Shown here in pieces: positions 1-12,884 of a stretch of 64,000 nucleotides of DNA (positions are counted from its first letter, which is position 1; every line of letters begins with the position of its first letter). The stretch is from Norana najaformis. Taxonomy: Eukaryota > Annelida > Clitellata > Crassiclitellata > Hormogastridae. The DNA lies in NCBI GenBank assembly GCA_964023275.1, contig OZ029914.1, positions 19,416,879-19,480,878 of the forward strand, given 5' to 3'. The notes beneath the pieces are model-generated. The model saw only the letters and a program-made list of their open reading frames with translations, ran no database searches and was not told where the DNA came from. Made by a program: the position numbers and the translations under genes.

Positions 1-130
1 ACCACCACCACCACCACCACCACCACCACCACCACCACCACCAACGACAACAACAACAACGACGATGACGAAAACGACAACAACAGTAACAAGGGCAACA
101 GCAGCAATAAGATCATCATCGTCGTCGTCG
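1..130. repeat. (ACC)n and AAC/ATC-rich simple sequence
   Basis: Pure ACC triplets to position 43, then AAC and ACG/ATC triplets. The window edge cuts the tract. Confidence 0.9.
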
Positions 131-650
131 TTTATGTCATCATCGGAATTTCTCGTTTCTATTTTTACAAAATTCCGTATTTAGCATTAGACAAACATTT
201 TCATCCTGGCGCAAAACACTACAACTTCGCTGCGCCATCAGCAAATAAGAGAGAAATAGGAAACAGACAGAGGCCTACAATTAGCCAGACAGATGCTGCC
301 ATGCAGATACAGACGAAGACATTCAGGCCTACTGTTTATATATCTAACCAACGATATGAAGTTGCGTCGCATGCGTTAAATGAGTCTTTACGATCGAGCG
401 CCGGCAATTAGCCTAATAATTAATTGGACAGGAGGGAGGAGTTGTAAAGAAACAAGGACGTGTAATTTTAAAATGAATTAAAACAATAAAACGTTGTACG
501 ACACCAACTAAATCGAAACAAACAGCTTAAATATGAAATTATTATTTGTTTCATGTGATATTCAATAAAATTATACAGTTAGGCCTAGATTCTACGTTTA
601 AAGCTTTATGGCCGATCCACCACAATAAGTGCCTTCATATATACACAAAT

Positions 651-657
651 ACTTACG

Positions 658-691
<34 letters not shown>

Positions 692-767
692 CATACATAA
701 ATATACATGCATACATGCATACATACATACATACATAGATACATACATACATACATACATAGATACA

Positions 768-801
<34 letters not shown>

Positions 802-856
802 CATACATAAATATACATACATACATGCATACATACATACATACATACATACATAC
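651..856. repeat. (CATA)n microsatellite
   Basis: Nearly pure tetranucleotide run. The overlapping open frames (Tyr/Ile/His or Met/Tyr/Val/Cys only) are artefacts. Confidence 0.95.
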
Positions 857-1309
857 TTAGATGCTGATGAACATATAATGATATAAACGGCCATACAGAC
901 ATACAGACAGACATACCTATAGACAAACAAATGACAGATGCTTTACCGGAGGGTGAGGTACGGAAGGTGGCTGTGAGCTCTTTGCTCCAGAGCTGTCCAG
1001 CCGGAGTGGCAGCCTGGATGCTGAGTAGGTAGAGAGTGTATGGACGAAGCGAACCAAGGACAACGTTTGGCACTTGAGAGAAGATCTCCAACCGTCCAAT
1101 CTTCAAAGTTCAGACAAAGCATTGAAAATTTATACGAAACTATTACGACGGTAATCTCGGTGGCTACAACTACAACGATAATGACGATGACGGTCTAAAA
1201 TAAGTGTATATATGTGTGTGTGTGTGTAGATATGTAAAAAGCTATACATTTATATGCAGCCTTTTATAGAACCATCAAAGCAAATCTAACTATCTTAATC
1301 ATAATCGTA

Positions 1310-1990
1310 GACTCGATATTTCTACAGCTCCCAACGAAAGCTCAGTCAGGGAACCAGCATTTACACAGGCGCTCCGTCAAAACAAAATCGTTATACAAGG
1401 GATCAGAAGTGGTTCCAATCCTAGATCCAAGAGTAGGCATTGAGACGCCTACAGTGGATGGTGTTTGGAATTGGAACCCAAGCCAGATAAAGTGGAGAAG
1501 AGGAATCAAGAGAGGATCTGTGTAAGAGGAATGTTTTTAGTTTTGAATGAAAGACCTGGGCAAGGGCTGAAGTGCTGGTGAGTTCGTATGATGGGTCAGA
1601 TATTTGTCGTAATTCTGGCAGGAGTTTATTCCAGAGTGGTGGGAGCTACATGATGTCATATTTCTTGAAGAACGACAACGTCGGATATAGGCTGAGGATA
1701 CTCGTACAGCTGTAGAAGGTGTTTGCCGGTTGGCAGTCGCAGTGATGAGAAGACAGGTCAGTGACCGACATTCCCATCCGCGGTCGAAAGCCTCATTCAG
1801 AGTCTTTGGCTCTTACTACGCTGAACATACAGAAGGCGTAAACTTGGTTTTAGCCCGTGGCTCCCGTACCAAGAGAGTAAAACGGACATCGTCGGTCTGA
1901 ATTTTAAGAACAGGACTTGGGAACTTGCCCTGGAAGTGGCTGAACATGCTATAGATGCCTGGAAAATCCAGCCATGCAATCAACTATTGC
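1310..1990 (-). mobile_element. CR1/L2-like retrotransposon 3' end, family A
   Basis: The minus strand reads PPLWNKLLPELRQISD and KLKTFLL, the usual C-terminal reverse-transcriptase segment, followed by a 3' tail ending in a run related to GATTAC. The same tail recurs at about 13.3, 15.9, 21.7, 35.3, 42.9 and 54.5 kb. Decayed. Confidence 0.65.
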
Positions 1991-2319
1991 CTGTAGGCTA
2001 TGCAATAGAAAGTTTTTAGACAAGGTTATACGAAGTTCAACCACTCAAAACAAACTTGAAAATCTACATCTGTAATCTTTCATCAGCCGGTTGCAACTTG
2101 GACTCATATTTGTGTAATGGTAAATAAAAAATATGGACACAATGAAAATTAATGGGATTTAATTTCGCCCGCGTTTCTGTGGGGTTAAATCCGAACCCAC
2201 TAGGGGTCGATTTAATCACGGCTGGAAGTTTACCTTTGACCTGGGGTCGAGGTCGAATTCTCATCCTCCTGCAAATCTGACCCTCTATAACAAATCTTTC
2301 AACTACAAACCTAATGTGA

Positions 2320-2500
2320 CAAAAGTGATGATGATGACGATAATGACTACGAAAAGCGACGAGTGAATGACTCAGACGGTGATAACAACGATGATTATGA
2401 GGATGGTGGCGGTGGCGATGATGTTGTTGATGATAATGATTTTGATGATGATGATGTTGATGATGATGTTTGTTGTTGATGATGATGATGATGACTATGT
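2320..2500. repeat. (GAT)n/TGATGA-rich simple sequence
   Basis: Interrupted GAT triplets with GTT and GGC variants. Confidence 0.85.
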
Positions 2501-3301
2501 GAATTAGAGTGACACCATGCTTTCAATTCTCTCGAAACGTGACTTCTAATTGATTTTAGCAGAACTCAAATTATTTATTGATTCCTTCATTTATTTGTAT
2601 ACATCGTCTTGCCATTCCGAACGGTAGCGGACTTTGTAGAGGAGAGGAGCTGTGTAGCTTGGATCGACGAAAGGGGAGAACCACAGAAGATGGACATCAG
2701 GCACCGTCTCCACGATGCTCAGGTTGAACGGTGGATCCAACAGAACTATTAAATAAATGAATATATTCAGCTAGAACATCTCAGAGCCTTTGTAAGACTA
2801 TGTTATGTTACGTTCCTTTTATGCTACGTTATCTTATGTGACGTTATGTTGTGCTATTCGACAATTCAGTCCATTGTGGTATAACACTGAGATCTGGATC
2901 TATTCAGTCGCAGTCCATTCAATTGAAAGCAATCTTTGCATCGGTTTCTAGGATAACATTCAAGGTAAGTAGTCGACAAAGTCGGTGCGAAAGTCTGTAT
3001 GCAGTACGGTTGCAGAGGGAGACAAAACAAAATTGGACCTAAGAAAGTGCGTCTAAACTGTAAGAGAAAGGTTAAAATCCCAGCCAGCACGATAATTTCC
3101 GTCCTAATTTTGGGTCGCGAATCCTCAAATTGACATATATCACGAAAATTCCGCGTCGATTGAGTCATGATTAACTGCAAAACCTCAATTCCACACTACA
3201 ATAACCCCCTCTCCCCTATATATATATATGTGTGTGTGTATGCCTGCTTGTGTGGCTAAGACACGCCTGGATCTTTGTATTAAAATCTAAGATCTATGTA
3301 T

Positions 3302-3399
3302 TATAAATGTACTAAATAGACTAGGGAGCATGGACAGACGTAAATGTACATTTACATTTACGTCTGTCCATGCTCCCTGGTCCATTTAGTACATTTATA
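3302..3399. repeat. 98-bp inverted repeat (hairpin)
   Basis: tataaatgtactaaatagac, then gggagcatggacagacgtaa and atgta on the left is mirrored by acatttacgtctgtccatgc, tccctggtccatttagtaca and tttata on the right. The centre is at about 3350 with almost no loop. Followed by a (GA)n tract. Confidence 0.85.
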
Positions 3400-3440
3400 C
3401 GGGGCATTTGGTCGGTGGTCCATTTATTGCAGTTAGTGAA

Positions 3441-3452
3441 GGGGAGAGAGAG

Positions 3453-3496
<44 letters not shown>
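3441..3496. repeat. (GA)n microsatellite
   Basis: About 27 GA units with one interruption. Confidence 0.95.
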
Positions 3497-3498
<2 letters not shown>

Positions 3499-3607
3499 AG
3501 AGCAACAGTGGATTTTTCCCCAGCAAGCGAGTCGATAGATGTTCTGCTCGGAATAAGCTAATAATCACAACTATTACAACACATTGACGTTAGATTCTAC
3601 TGCTTAC

Positions 3608-3803
3608 CCTTGTCTTCGACAATGAAGCAGAACGGATCGGATAGAACGGATTTGTTGGGTAGCACTTCGTTCGAAGCGTTAACTCGAACGCACGTCCTTC
3701 GTCCAAACAGCCATCGTAGTAGATTATAGTCGTCGTTATGATGACTGTCTTTGAGCAGCCAGCCACAGGTTTCGTTACCGGCGTTATTGCACATCTGGTG
3801 CCA
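3608..3803 (-). CDS. Possible internal exon encoding a Cys-containing extracellular-type segment
   Basis: A 196-nt open stretch sits between a ttttctcag acceptor and a GTAAGC donor. It reads WHQMCNNAGNETCGW near the start and FCFIVEDKG at the end, with four cysteines and sequons at NET, NAS and NKS. It lies about 1.9 kb downstream of the Ig exon on the same strand and could belong to that gene. However, its start phase (0) does not match the phase-1 donor of the Ig exon, so another exon would have to intervene. I do not recognise the domain. Confidence 0.3.
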
Positions 3804-5666
3804 CTGAGAAAAGTTCCTGTATTTTACAAACTGTTGTTGTTTGAACTTGCCTTATGTCATCAGAGGTATGGCATAGGGTCAAACTGTCTTGAACTTGTAA
3901 ACGTGTGTGATCAGTGAAGTGTGATCGAACGAAAGAGGCGTAGAGTGAGAAGAAGGAGTAAGAGTCGGGGATTAGACATTGCAAAAACGAGAACAGAGGA
4001 TTAAAGTTATAGCTGTAACTATGAACTGATGAGATTTAGATTGCAAAGTTGGAAATAAAGTTGTTTTAATAAAGAGTAAGACATGGTTTTGGACTCGTCT
4101 TAGCTCTGTACACATCGAGTAACTGAACTATACAAGCACTAATTCGATCGATTGTGTAAGTGTAATCGATAAGTGTAATTAATATAGCGTCGCTTCAAGA
4201 GCACTAATCAGATACGCTTAGTAGAGTAGATCGGTCAGTCAACCGTGAATATCTGCCATAGTTAAGATGTTAAGAAGCCGATATCAATTGCTGGTCGTGT
4301 TTGTAACGTAGGCCGAGGTAGTGATGGTCGAGGTGGCATGTTAAGCGATTGCTTGCGGCGGCGGTTGGGTTGATGAGGCTGGCTGTCGCTCAGTAGGCAA
4401 CTAGCAACAAATCAATCTAGGATTGGCTGACCAAGCACTGTGGCTTGCCGATCGATTCATTTTCCATCAATACTGGTGCTGTTTTATTACATAATGACGC
4501 TAGAAAAGTTATTTATGCAATCTTAGATTCCTCGCCGAAATATGCGCTGTATAGTTTTTCTGCTGTGAGAGGCATTGATTGATAGAGATGATGTCAGAGT
4601 AACATTTATCTTCAGAGGCAGGTCACAGGCGAGTTTGTTAACTAATCCTCAGTGAGGAAATCTGAATTCAGCTTCTCACTCGTGTGACTGAAGAGAGAGC
4701 GACTGATGAAGAAATCTCGGGTTCCTGAAGTAACCATGTTTTAACTGCTTCCCTTGCGAGGGACGCCACCAACATTGTGCCCGATTCCAGTTGTAAATTA
4801 CGCAGCTGCGGACCACCGGCTTAAGAGGCCGTCCTTCAAATATCAAACAATACGATGTAGGCCTACTTATTTGGTTTCCTATACTTGCACGGCAGTTACT
4901 AGTTAAAGACATGCAATAATCGATGGCGCTTGACAAATGTGCATTCATTCGTGGAATTCTGAGCAAAAGTGGTTAATGAGCAAGGCCTCTGCGGAGCAGT
5001 AATCAGTAGCCATGACTACACTTAGCCTATACCAATCTCTCTTATGTCTCTCTGTGTGTCTCTGCCTCGCTATGCCTCTCTCTGTCTCTGTGTCTGTCTC
5101 TATCTTTCTCTATGATGCCAAACTCAGCTGGGCGAAGCCGTGTCAACGACGCGACGATAAACTTTTCTGTCCTGAGCCTTCTTCCAAGCTGTGTGCTCTA
5201 GGCCGTATGGCCCCAGGTCGGCCGTGTGGTTTTACTTCAACCTTCTTGAATCCATACCAGTCGGTAGTCTAAAATTCTAGCCTAAAACTATTATTAACGA
5301 TCGCCAAAGCCGCAGCACTGGAACTTCACCAGATGTTACCTGCAATTCAACTCTGTTTGTGAAGAAGGACGATGTCTCTGTATTGCGGTGGAGACTATGG
5401 ATTTAATCGATGAATTAGGATGAATTAGGTCTGCAAATCATACGAAACTGGTAAGCAACACACGTATAGGTGACCTAGTACGGCAAGATAAGGTAAGGCT
5501 AGGCTAGATAGCCAATCGTCCATTTATATACTGCATGTCCCATCAACAACAATCCTCAGAGCTTTCTTCTTGAGATTAAAGGATTAAAGGACAGACAGTT
5601 AAGAAGAGTAATCTGAAAACAGAACAACCCAATGCTTCTCATAAAATTACAAATGATGCAACTTAC

Positions 5667-6463
5667 TGAGAACATAAGAACTCCAGCTTCTGACAAATGA
5701 ATTGTTGTCACATAGGCTTCGATTATTTCCCTTGTGAATCGATACAAGACAGGCAAAGGCGCCACTTTCTTTGCGCGTTACATTCGTCAGACGCAGTTGT
5801 GCAGTATTTTGGCTCAGTACGAATACGTTGTTCCGTACTGTAAATGTGGTTTTCTTGCGCTTAAACTTAATGTCAGCGACGTTGAAGCAACCGACTGCAG
5901 TCGACGGCAAAGTGCAGTTGAGAATAAGAGTCTCTCCTTCTTCGATGTAAATGCTGCCAGCATGGTCTATGGACCTAATATTCGCTGACAAACACAAAGC
6001 TCAGTCATCAGTCAACAACTGAATAGGCATACGTTAGTAAATTCATTGATTTTTACCCGAGTTAGAGGTGATCCCTTAGGACTAAAAATGTCCGTAGAAA
6101 CTAATAAAATTGCCTTAATAACTGAATATTTGATTAGTCATTAATTTAAGGTAACAAGCTAGGCCTACACAATGTAATGGCGACATGAAAGGAATGCAGA
6201 TTGAAACAATGATTTAAGCACAAACTCCAGATGGACCTATAAACGGACGAAAACACAGATGCAATGAGCAACATAGATGCATACAGAAAGGCATACAGAC
6301 AGTCAAATAAAGCGACTGAAAGACAGATGAGCGAAAGAGAGACTGAGAGACTGAATAGCAAATTCCTGTTTGGCTTACTGTTTGCTAAGAGACCAGAGGC
6401 ATAACTCGGAGACAGAGTGATGAACACAGCGCATATCAAGAGTAGAATAGTCCGAGTTGTCAT
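5667..6463 (-). CDS. Ig-domain secreted or membrane protein, first two coding exons (partial gene)
   Basis: Exon 1 (6463-6379) encodes MTTRTILLLICAVFITLSPS, then YASG, a typical cleavable signal peptide, and ends at a GTAAGC donor in phase 1. Exon 2 (5984-5667) starts after a tgtcag acceptor and ends at a GTAAGT donor, also phase 1. Phase 1-1 is the usual arrangement for an Ig-domain exon. The second exon holds one Ig-like domain: LILNC as strand-B Cys, FKRKK, LRLTNVTRKESGAFAC as the strand-F Cys block, then a short tail with an extra Cys. Sequons are visible at NCT and NVT. The joined frame is open for 134 residues. Later exons were not identified with confidence, so receptor, cell-adhesion or immune roles cannot be separated. 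Confidence 0.7.
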
Positions 6464-6841
6464 ATTATCGCCCAGTCTATACCCAGAAAAATAGCATCAT
6501 AATAGAACTTCATGAAAAATAAAGTATGACACAGAAATTTATGCGATGTTTTCCAAATATGCAGAATTAGGTAGCATTTAAAATCTGATTTAAATCTGAT
6601 TTTAAAACAGTGCAACAAGTAAAATGCTACAAGTTTAAACAAGACTGGAGCCCTATTTCGACTTAACAGCTGAATAGGTTTACGTCAGTAAACTGATTAG
6701 TTAATTTTTACCCGAGTTAGACCTACATTACATTGCAGTAAAGCAGTAAGCACTACGAGAAGACTGTTAGCTAAGACAAGAGATAGCTTCTTATGATGGG
6801 TACCGAGAAGAAGAAAAGAGAGCTGCTTATGGTGGGTACTG

Positions 6842-7160
6842 ATTACATAAGTCGGGGTTTTCTCGTCTTCTCCTTCTCGGGAGGGGGAGATACTCTAGAA
6901 GAGCATAGCCGTGATGATGCGACGCCACGCCTTCCTGTCCTAGGCCTTGATCCATGCAGTACTGAGCCCAAAACCAAAACATTCGAGGTCCTTTTCCACT
7001 ACTCTGGTCCACGTAGTTCTTCGTCTACCACGTGGTCTCTTCCGGTCCCTGAGGGCTTCATTCATTGCTGCCCGTAGATCCCTTCTGTGGCCCTCATCCG
7101 GTGGAGCTCGCGCGGCATGGCCAAAGAATCGAACCCTGCATTCTGACGTTCTTCTACCTG
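6842..7160 (-). mobile_element. Non-LTR retrotransposon C-terminal fragment
   Basis: The minus strand reads RFFGHAARAPPDEGHRRDLR, then RPRGRRRTTWTRVVEKDLE and TAWIKA, a stop, and RKAWRRIITAMLF. This FGH/RGR..TTW arrangement is typical of the region after the reverse transcriptase in RTE/L1-like elements. Clade not resolved. Confidence 0.65.
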
Positions 7161-7380
7161 GCGCTACATAAGCGTCACATTACATTACAGAATATTAGAA
7201 TTAAACGTCTTATCTTTCCTCAGTGAGTGAGTAAGTTGTGCATATCGAGAAAACATAATGAGTCGGTGTTTGTATGAACGGGTGATTGAAAGGAACATTT
7301 GAAACCTTCGAAGCGGAAACTTATTCAAAATAATCGGGTATTTGTTTTTTTGGACAGACAGAGGAGTCGATCAACTAAAT

Positions 7381-7441
7381 TTCAGACAATTTCAGAACTG
7401 CAGACAATTTCAGACAATTTCAGACAATTGCAGACAATTGT
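7381..7441. repeat. Short tandem repeat, 11-bp unit (cagacaatttt type)
   Basis: cagacaatt is repeated five times with small variations. Confidence 0.8.
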
Positions 7442-7832
7442 AGATGAGCTTAAACGAAAAGGTTCACGCAAGAAAAAATGTTCAATTTGTGTCACAGTTT
7501 TCTTTCTAACGTCGTATTTCGCTCAATATTAGGTTCAAGTTCACGAACTGTCAAGGAAGAACTTGGTCTACGTAACACCAAAAGCTGATGGATGTTTACG
7601 GAGGGAATTTACTTGCCAAAAGGTCAATGCTTTTCCTTCATACCTCTTGACCTCGCACTCAACATTGTTTCTCTTTCTTTCTAATCATTCAATAACTATA
7701 ATTATTGTTGACGACAATTATCAATGTTGATTATACCGTAATTATGCTTTCACTGTACGCCAAGCTTATACGTTTAGTTTGCTATTTAATTTAAGACAAA
7801 TTCAAACAATGGTATAGCGTATATTGTTTCCT

Positions 7833-8010
7833 ACTAAACCTAAAGGATAGGCCTAATTTAGGTAGGGTAAACAATTTTTACTAAACATGCATTTTTTATG
7901 CGTGGTCTCAATCCATAGTCCTTCTTTACTTAAGCCTGACTGTAAACCTAAAAGGTAACTTAGGTAGGGTAAAATATACACTTTTTATGCGTGATTACTA
8001 CCCACAGTCC
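7833..8010. repeat. Imperfect tandem duplication, about 75-90 bp units
   Basis: Both units contain taaacctaaa, ttaggtagggtaaa, tttttatgcgtg and agtcctt in order, with indels between them. An open frame of 65 codons (7987-8184) starts in the second unit but has no gene features. Confidence 0.6.
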
Positions 8011-8969
8011 TTTAATATACAACTTACTGACGAAGTAGAACATGCAATACTGACTAGACATGCAAGCAATCCACTTTTTGGGCCAGTAGATGGACCAAAT
8101 TATGTCACCGACGGTAAACTGTTATGGCTCCACTGTGGACCCTACGAACGTAGATGTCTACTTCTCCACGACAAACTGAAATAATCCAATCTAATCTAAT
8201 CTATTTAAACTATTCTAATCTAGTACACTAACACAAAATATGATACGCTAATAAACCATACAATGGCTTGTCATACTGTCACACACAAATCAATACAATA
8301 GATTTCAACAGAATACACTGCGAGGCAACACAAAACAATAAAATACGAAATCGTACAATGCCATACATTTTAAAGCTTCTTTATGCCACAGTAATAAATC
8401 AAGAAGTGAACGCTCTATCATGGACGCTAATTACAATCAGCCGGAAACCGGATTTCCTTGGATACAGACCTACATATATGGGAGTCACATTGGCACAAAA
8501 ACCTTACATCCTTGCGTCTCTGCGTTTTATAAAATTGACGACCCATTTAACTTATAAGCAACGGTTGTCCGGTTGTTGCGTTGTTGTCGTGTGTGCGCTT
8601 CAGTCGACAGATCCTCCCACTTCCAGAAAGAGACTTGTGATAAATAATTACCTTATCTGACTCTGTGAAGGATGAACAGTAGCAGGAAGACAGAATCACG
8701 ACGTGCGGAGGATGTTTGGAGAGAACTGGAAGAACAATAAGACTGCCACAAATGGCTTCTGATGTGCTAGGCTGGTGACTGACTCCGATGTCTCGTGACA
8801 GACCAATAAATACCGTAGAACACGCGAGACAGGCTTATATGTTTGTGTGAACTGCTGTTTACCCAACGTCGGCCTTGCAAGCGACGCGTAAAGCTCTTAT
8901 GTTCTAAAACCAAGCGAACATAGCATACGAATAGTCGATTTCCCTGCTGTATGGTTGCCAACAAGGGCA

Positions 8970-9370
8970 ATCGCCGAGGGCTTAAGTAAGCAGATAGACA
9001 GTTTCAGTATGTGGTGCCTTAGGAAGATCCTGCGAATATTCTATCGGAGTCAACTAATCTAATCCGGAAACTTCTATAGCGCCGTTATCGTAACGCACAA
9101 GGCATCAGTTGATGATCGTTTCTAAGCAAAATCGCATTCCAGCATCGCAATCCATTGGACCGAGCCATTCAGTTAAGATCCCTTAGGCCCAAGAGACCCT
9201 GTAAGCAACTGGGAGATTTGAAAAAGAAAGACAACCATTGGAGTCTCTGGACGGACTAATGAACTGACCTTCTTGATAGTGACCTGATTGTGGCTTGGCT
9301 TTGTTACGCCATCGGTTGATGCCTTGTGCATTAGACACCGGCGCAATAGAAGTTACTAATTACAATTGCA
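8970..9370. mobile_element. Cluster of retrotransposon fragments (family B tails plus a reverse-transcriptase scrap)
   Basis: Plus strand 8978-9050 encodes MWCLRKILRIF, a common non-LTR polyprotein segment. About 9060-9230 resembles the family B-like tail seen near 26.8 kb on the minus strand. About 9250-9360 is a plus-strand family B tail (gttgatgccttgtgcattag, gcgcaatagaagttactaat). Nested or fragmented insertions are likely. Confidence 0.5.
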
Positions 9371-9603
9371 GTTCTAGAGGAGCGGAAGAAAGGATGACCA
9401 CCAGCGATCCTCGTGGGCGAGAAGAAACAAGCCACCAAGCGAGTGGAGAAGGCCTCTTGATAGACCGAAAATCACCACGCGGTCTAGGGTCTTAGAGAAG
9501 ACTTTCACTAGAGTATTCTAAGTGCAATATAGCTTGCAGGAAAGCAAAGTACAGAACGGCGTGGTGTCGCATCTTTGAATAAGCTCGGACGAGTACGCCA
9601 ACT

Positions 9604-9790
9604 GAAGAAGAAAGATGGAGACGGAGAAGAAGATGAAGAAGAGGAGGAGGAGGAGGAGGAGGAGGAGGAGGAGGAAGAGGAAGAGGCAGAGGCAGAGGAA
9701 GAGAAAGAAGAAAGAAGAAAAAGAAGAAACAGAAGAAGAGAAGAAGAAAAAGAGAAAGAGGAAGAGGAAAAATAAAAGGAAGAGAAAGCC
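9604..9790. repeat. Purine-rich (GGA/GAA)n tract
   Basis: About 185 bp of almost pure A/G on the plus strand with a GGA core at 9636-9675. Triplex-prone composition; Glu/Lys/Arg-only frames are artefacts. Confidence 0.9.
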
Positions 9791-10744
9791 GTATTCTATC
9801 AAATAACAGTACTGCCTGTAACACGAGTAACAATATTATTACATGGCAGTAAAAATCCACAGAAGTTGAAGATTTCCTATTTTAACTTAACACATAATAT
9901 ATCGTCTTTACTGGATGCAGAAAACGAACATCGAAGTGAACGGCAGCTGAATATAAAAGAAGACTTAATACAAGCGATTCTCCGACGGAACCTGTCTCTT
10001 TGATCACATACTGGTATATTATTCCGGATGAATAACGATAGAGAAATCAAATTTACAATGCTAGGAATTATGAAAGATAAGACACAAAGAGGAGGACCTA
10101 GCAGAGATTCGGCTCAACGACAATGAAGACTGGAGCCAAACAAATTGACTCTGATAGAGCTTGGCAGAGAATCGTGAGTGGAAACGAAAAGACACCTACC
10201 TACCGGCTTTCAGTCCATCGACAAAACGGACGATGACAATGATGATGATATCGTTAATAATATAGGCTTAGTTGACCTACTTGGACAGGAAAATGCCCGA
10301 AGCACGTGGTAATTGGCTCATGCGTCAGAAAGGATGGGTTATATATTTAACGACCTGTTTTCTAGTCCTGAAATTGACTTCTAATGACGATGAACGCTGT
10401 CAAGCGATAAACAAAACGATGCTTCTATTTACGTACATACATTTATGTCGTATAAGTACTTTTATTATTGTGTATCAACGTAGTTTAATTGGCCGTCCTA
10501 TTAGGAGGGACCTTAGCCCTCGGTCTGGCTTTCACATCATACATACATTTGTTGACATCGTTCATGATGTTTTAATCAAATTCAATAGGCCTAAATAAAC
10601 GAACAATGAATGAAACGATACATGCCATAGGATAAGAAGATGTGTATGTGTGTGAGCTTCGGCGTGTGACTGCCGACTCCTTAGTTAGAGTGTTTTTCAT
10701 TGGTTTCGTTGAGTTTTCGGGCGTTTTAAGTTCTCTCTTTGGAT

Positions 10745-10975
10745 ATTTCCCAGTTCAGAAGCTTTGCCTACGTTGGTCCCACTTGCTGGAATCGTCTCCC
10801 TCGAGAATTGCGACATTTGCTCCTTTCTCTCCCCATCTCACTATTCCGCAGGCGCCTGAAGACTGTACTGTTCAACAGTGATTCTACTTTTTCGTGTCGG
10901 AAGCACCTTTTTTGAGTCTAAGAGGCGCTTCATAAATATCAAATTACAATTACAATAACTTGTAAAAAGTCAGAG
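10745..10975 (+). mobile_element. Non-LTR retrotransposon C-terminal fragment
   Basis: Frame beginning near 10765 reads AYVGPTCWNRLPRELRHLLL, then LFRRRLKTVLFN, the conserved C-terminus of CR1/L2-type proteins. A tail ends in attacaattacaataa near 10960. Confidence 0.65.
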
Positions 10976-11359
10976 AATCTTGAGTTTGTCTTCTTTTGCT
11001 CTGAAGAGACCGTCATTTCCGTTATCATGTGTAATGAACGGCATTTACCTTCACAGAGCAAGTCTATCAGCTTTCATTTATTGAAATTAAAAGGACTTTA
11101 ATTTCAATACATGAAAACATAAAATAAAATCAGACTCGATTAGACTGAAAAGATAAAACGACCCAGCCTGAAACCACAGCTTTACGCTTTCGCAGAAACC
11201 GATAAACTTAAACTCTGTCAGTTGAGTGAACTTTGCAGAGTTCAGGTAGAATAAAAGTCTTGAATACCTTTCATAATTAGTTTCTTCTTATATATACAAA
11301 ATCGCTCGAGTTCCGAATATAGGGGCGCTACGCAGTTTGCGCACACGTGCCTCGACTAA

Positions 11360-11593
11360 AACTATAGATACATACATAGGCCTACACAAATGCATACACA
11401 CATACATACCTACATGTACATACATACATACATACATACATACATGCATACATAAATACATACAAACATACAGATATACATATATACAGTTATACATACA
11501 TACATGTATACATACATGTATACATACATACATACGTACATACATGTATACATACATGTATACATACATACATACATACTACATGTATACATA
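11360..11593. repeat. (ACAT)n microsatellite
   Basis: Tetranucleotide run with CATG and GTAT variants. Confidence 0.95.
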
Positions 11594-12047
11594 CAACTGG
11601 AAGTGTCCATCTTTCCAACATCTTTGTCCAACATTCCCTACTTCTGCCTTCAGCCTCTCCCAAGACTCCCCTCCATTATGGACCCAGATAAGATGCAAAG
11701 TAAACGGAGCATCCACGAGGACGTGTCGAGCCTTCATAAATTCGAAGTTTTTCAGATTTGTTATTCGTCATTGGTCCAATACATTTCACCAATAATTAAT
11801 ATCAACAGCAACTAATAGATATCTGACGTATTGGATAGATTCATCAACATCTTGCTGTTCTCGGTCGGTCTCTTCGCTGTGGATTGATACATTCTGTTGT
11901 GTTTTGTATTTCTTTAAAACAACAATTATGTAGGGACTATGTTAACACAAATGCTGCAACCGACCGCGAAAACACAATCAAAGTCATCATTAATTCGTAC
12001 CTGAAATAATAAGTTAGTAATTGTAATTAGTATATATATAATTGTAG

Positions 12048-12077
<30 letters not shown>
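12048..12077. repeat. (TA)n microsatellite
   Basis: About 15 TA units. Confidence 0.9.
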
Positions 12078-12078
<1 letters not shown>

Positions 12079-12109
12079 AACTATTCAAAGTAAATAAAGA
12101 CATTGGTAA

Positions 12110-12195
12110 CAGAAACAAGCGGAGAGAGAGAGAGGATCTGTGTGACTGACCCCTCCCCTGGAGGGATTAATTCCAGCTAGAAGGAGAGATACATA
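12110..12195 (+). repeat. Dispersed repeat, copy 1
   Basis: ggatctgtgtgactgacccc, tcccctggagggattaattc and cagctagaagg reappear in reverse at 20165-20235. No coding content or known family recognised. Confidence 0.55.
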
Positions 12196-12884
12196 TTTTA
12201 TATTCATACTTATAGACTACAATATGACATTGTGGAAACAAATTTTTTTATAGGTTGACTTACCGTAAATCTGCGAAAATTTATGGCCATGCGGATATCC
12301 TTTACTTTGTTGGCTTTTTAATTGGTTCGAATCAGGTCTGCGAATGAGATCGCTCTATATGCATCGCGGTTGACAGGAAACGTCGTAAACTCTGAATAAT
12401 TTCCAAAAACATTCCACGATGCGCTGATTTACAAATTTGCCCAAGATTACACCATCAGCCTAAAATATTATAGGCTGCAGGCTACAGTTCGCGAAGCAAG
12501 TGTGAGAAATAAATACAGATACTAGGCCTGCTAAATAAATACAAATACTAGGCCTGTTATAAGATTTCAAAGCAGTGATTCCAAAACTGCAGACCTTGTG
12601 GAAGGAAAGCCTGACTCAAAAAACCAAAGGTTTCCTTCAAATCAAGTCCGTTCTTGAGGTGTGTGCTAATCCAATCAAGTCGACAACTTTTCTGCAAATA
12701 AAAGTGAGGTCATCGCAGCACCAAATATGAGAAGCATCGGAAAAACCAGCTCAGGTCTGAGTAATGGTCTTGCCCTATAGACTACATCTGTTTAAGACTG
12801 TGTGGACTTACCCTTCATAACAAAGCTATTATTACCCGTCAACCTTCCTTCTTCATGTCATGCTCTGGTTGTTGTTATGGTATA

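Larger units (their letters stand above)
7161..8969. other. Gene-free stretch
   Basis: Contains the two small tandem repeats listed. The 130-codon frame at 8268-8660 has no recognisable domain, unusual Ile/Thr-rich composition and no splice context, so it is not called. Confidence 0.5.

Noticed and set aside
598-1106. Several 60-166 codon frames made of Tyr, Ile, His or Met, Tyr, Val, Cys
   Set aside because: They are translations of the (CATA)n microsatellite; the same applies at 11.3-11.6, 12.8-13.1, 48.2-48.6 and 53.8-54.1 kb.
8268-8660. 130-codon plus-strand frame
   Set aside because: No domain, no signal, no splice support, and composition like the surrounding noncoding DNA.
9492-9860. 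Glu/Lys/Arg-rich and Leu/Phe/Ser/Pro-rich frames
   Set aside because: Purine-rich tract; no splice context or domain.
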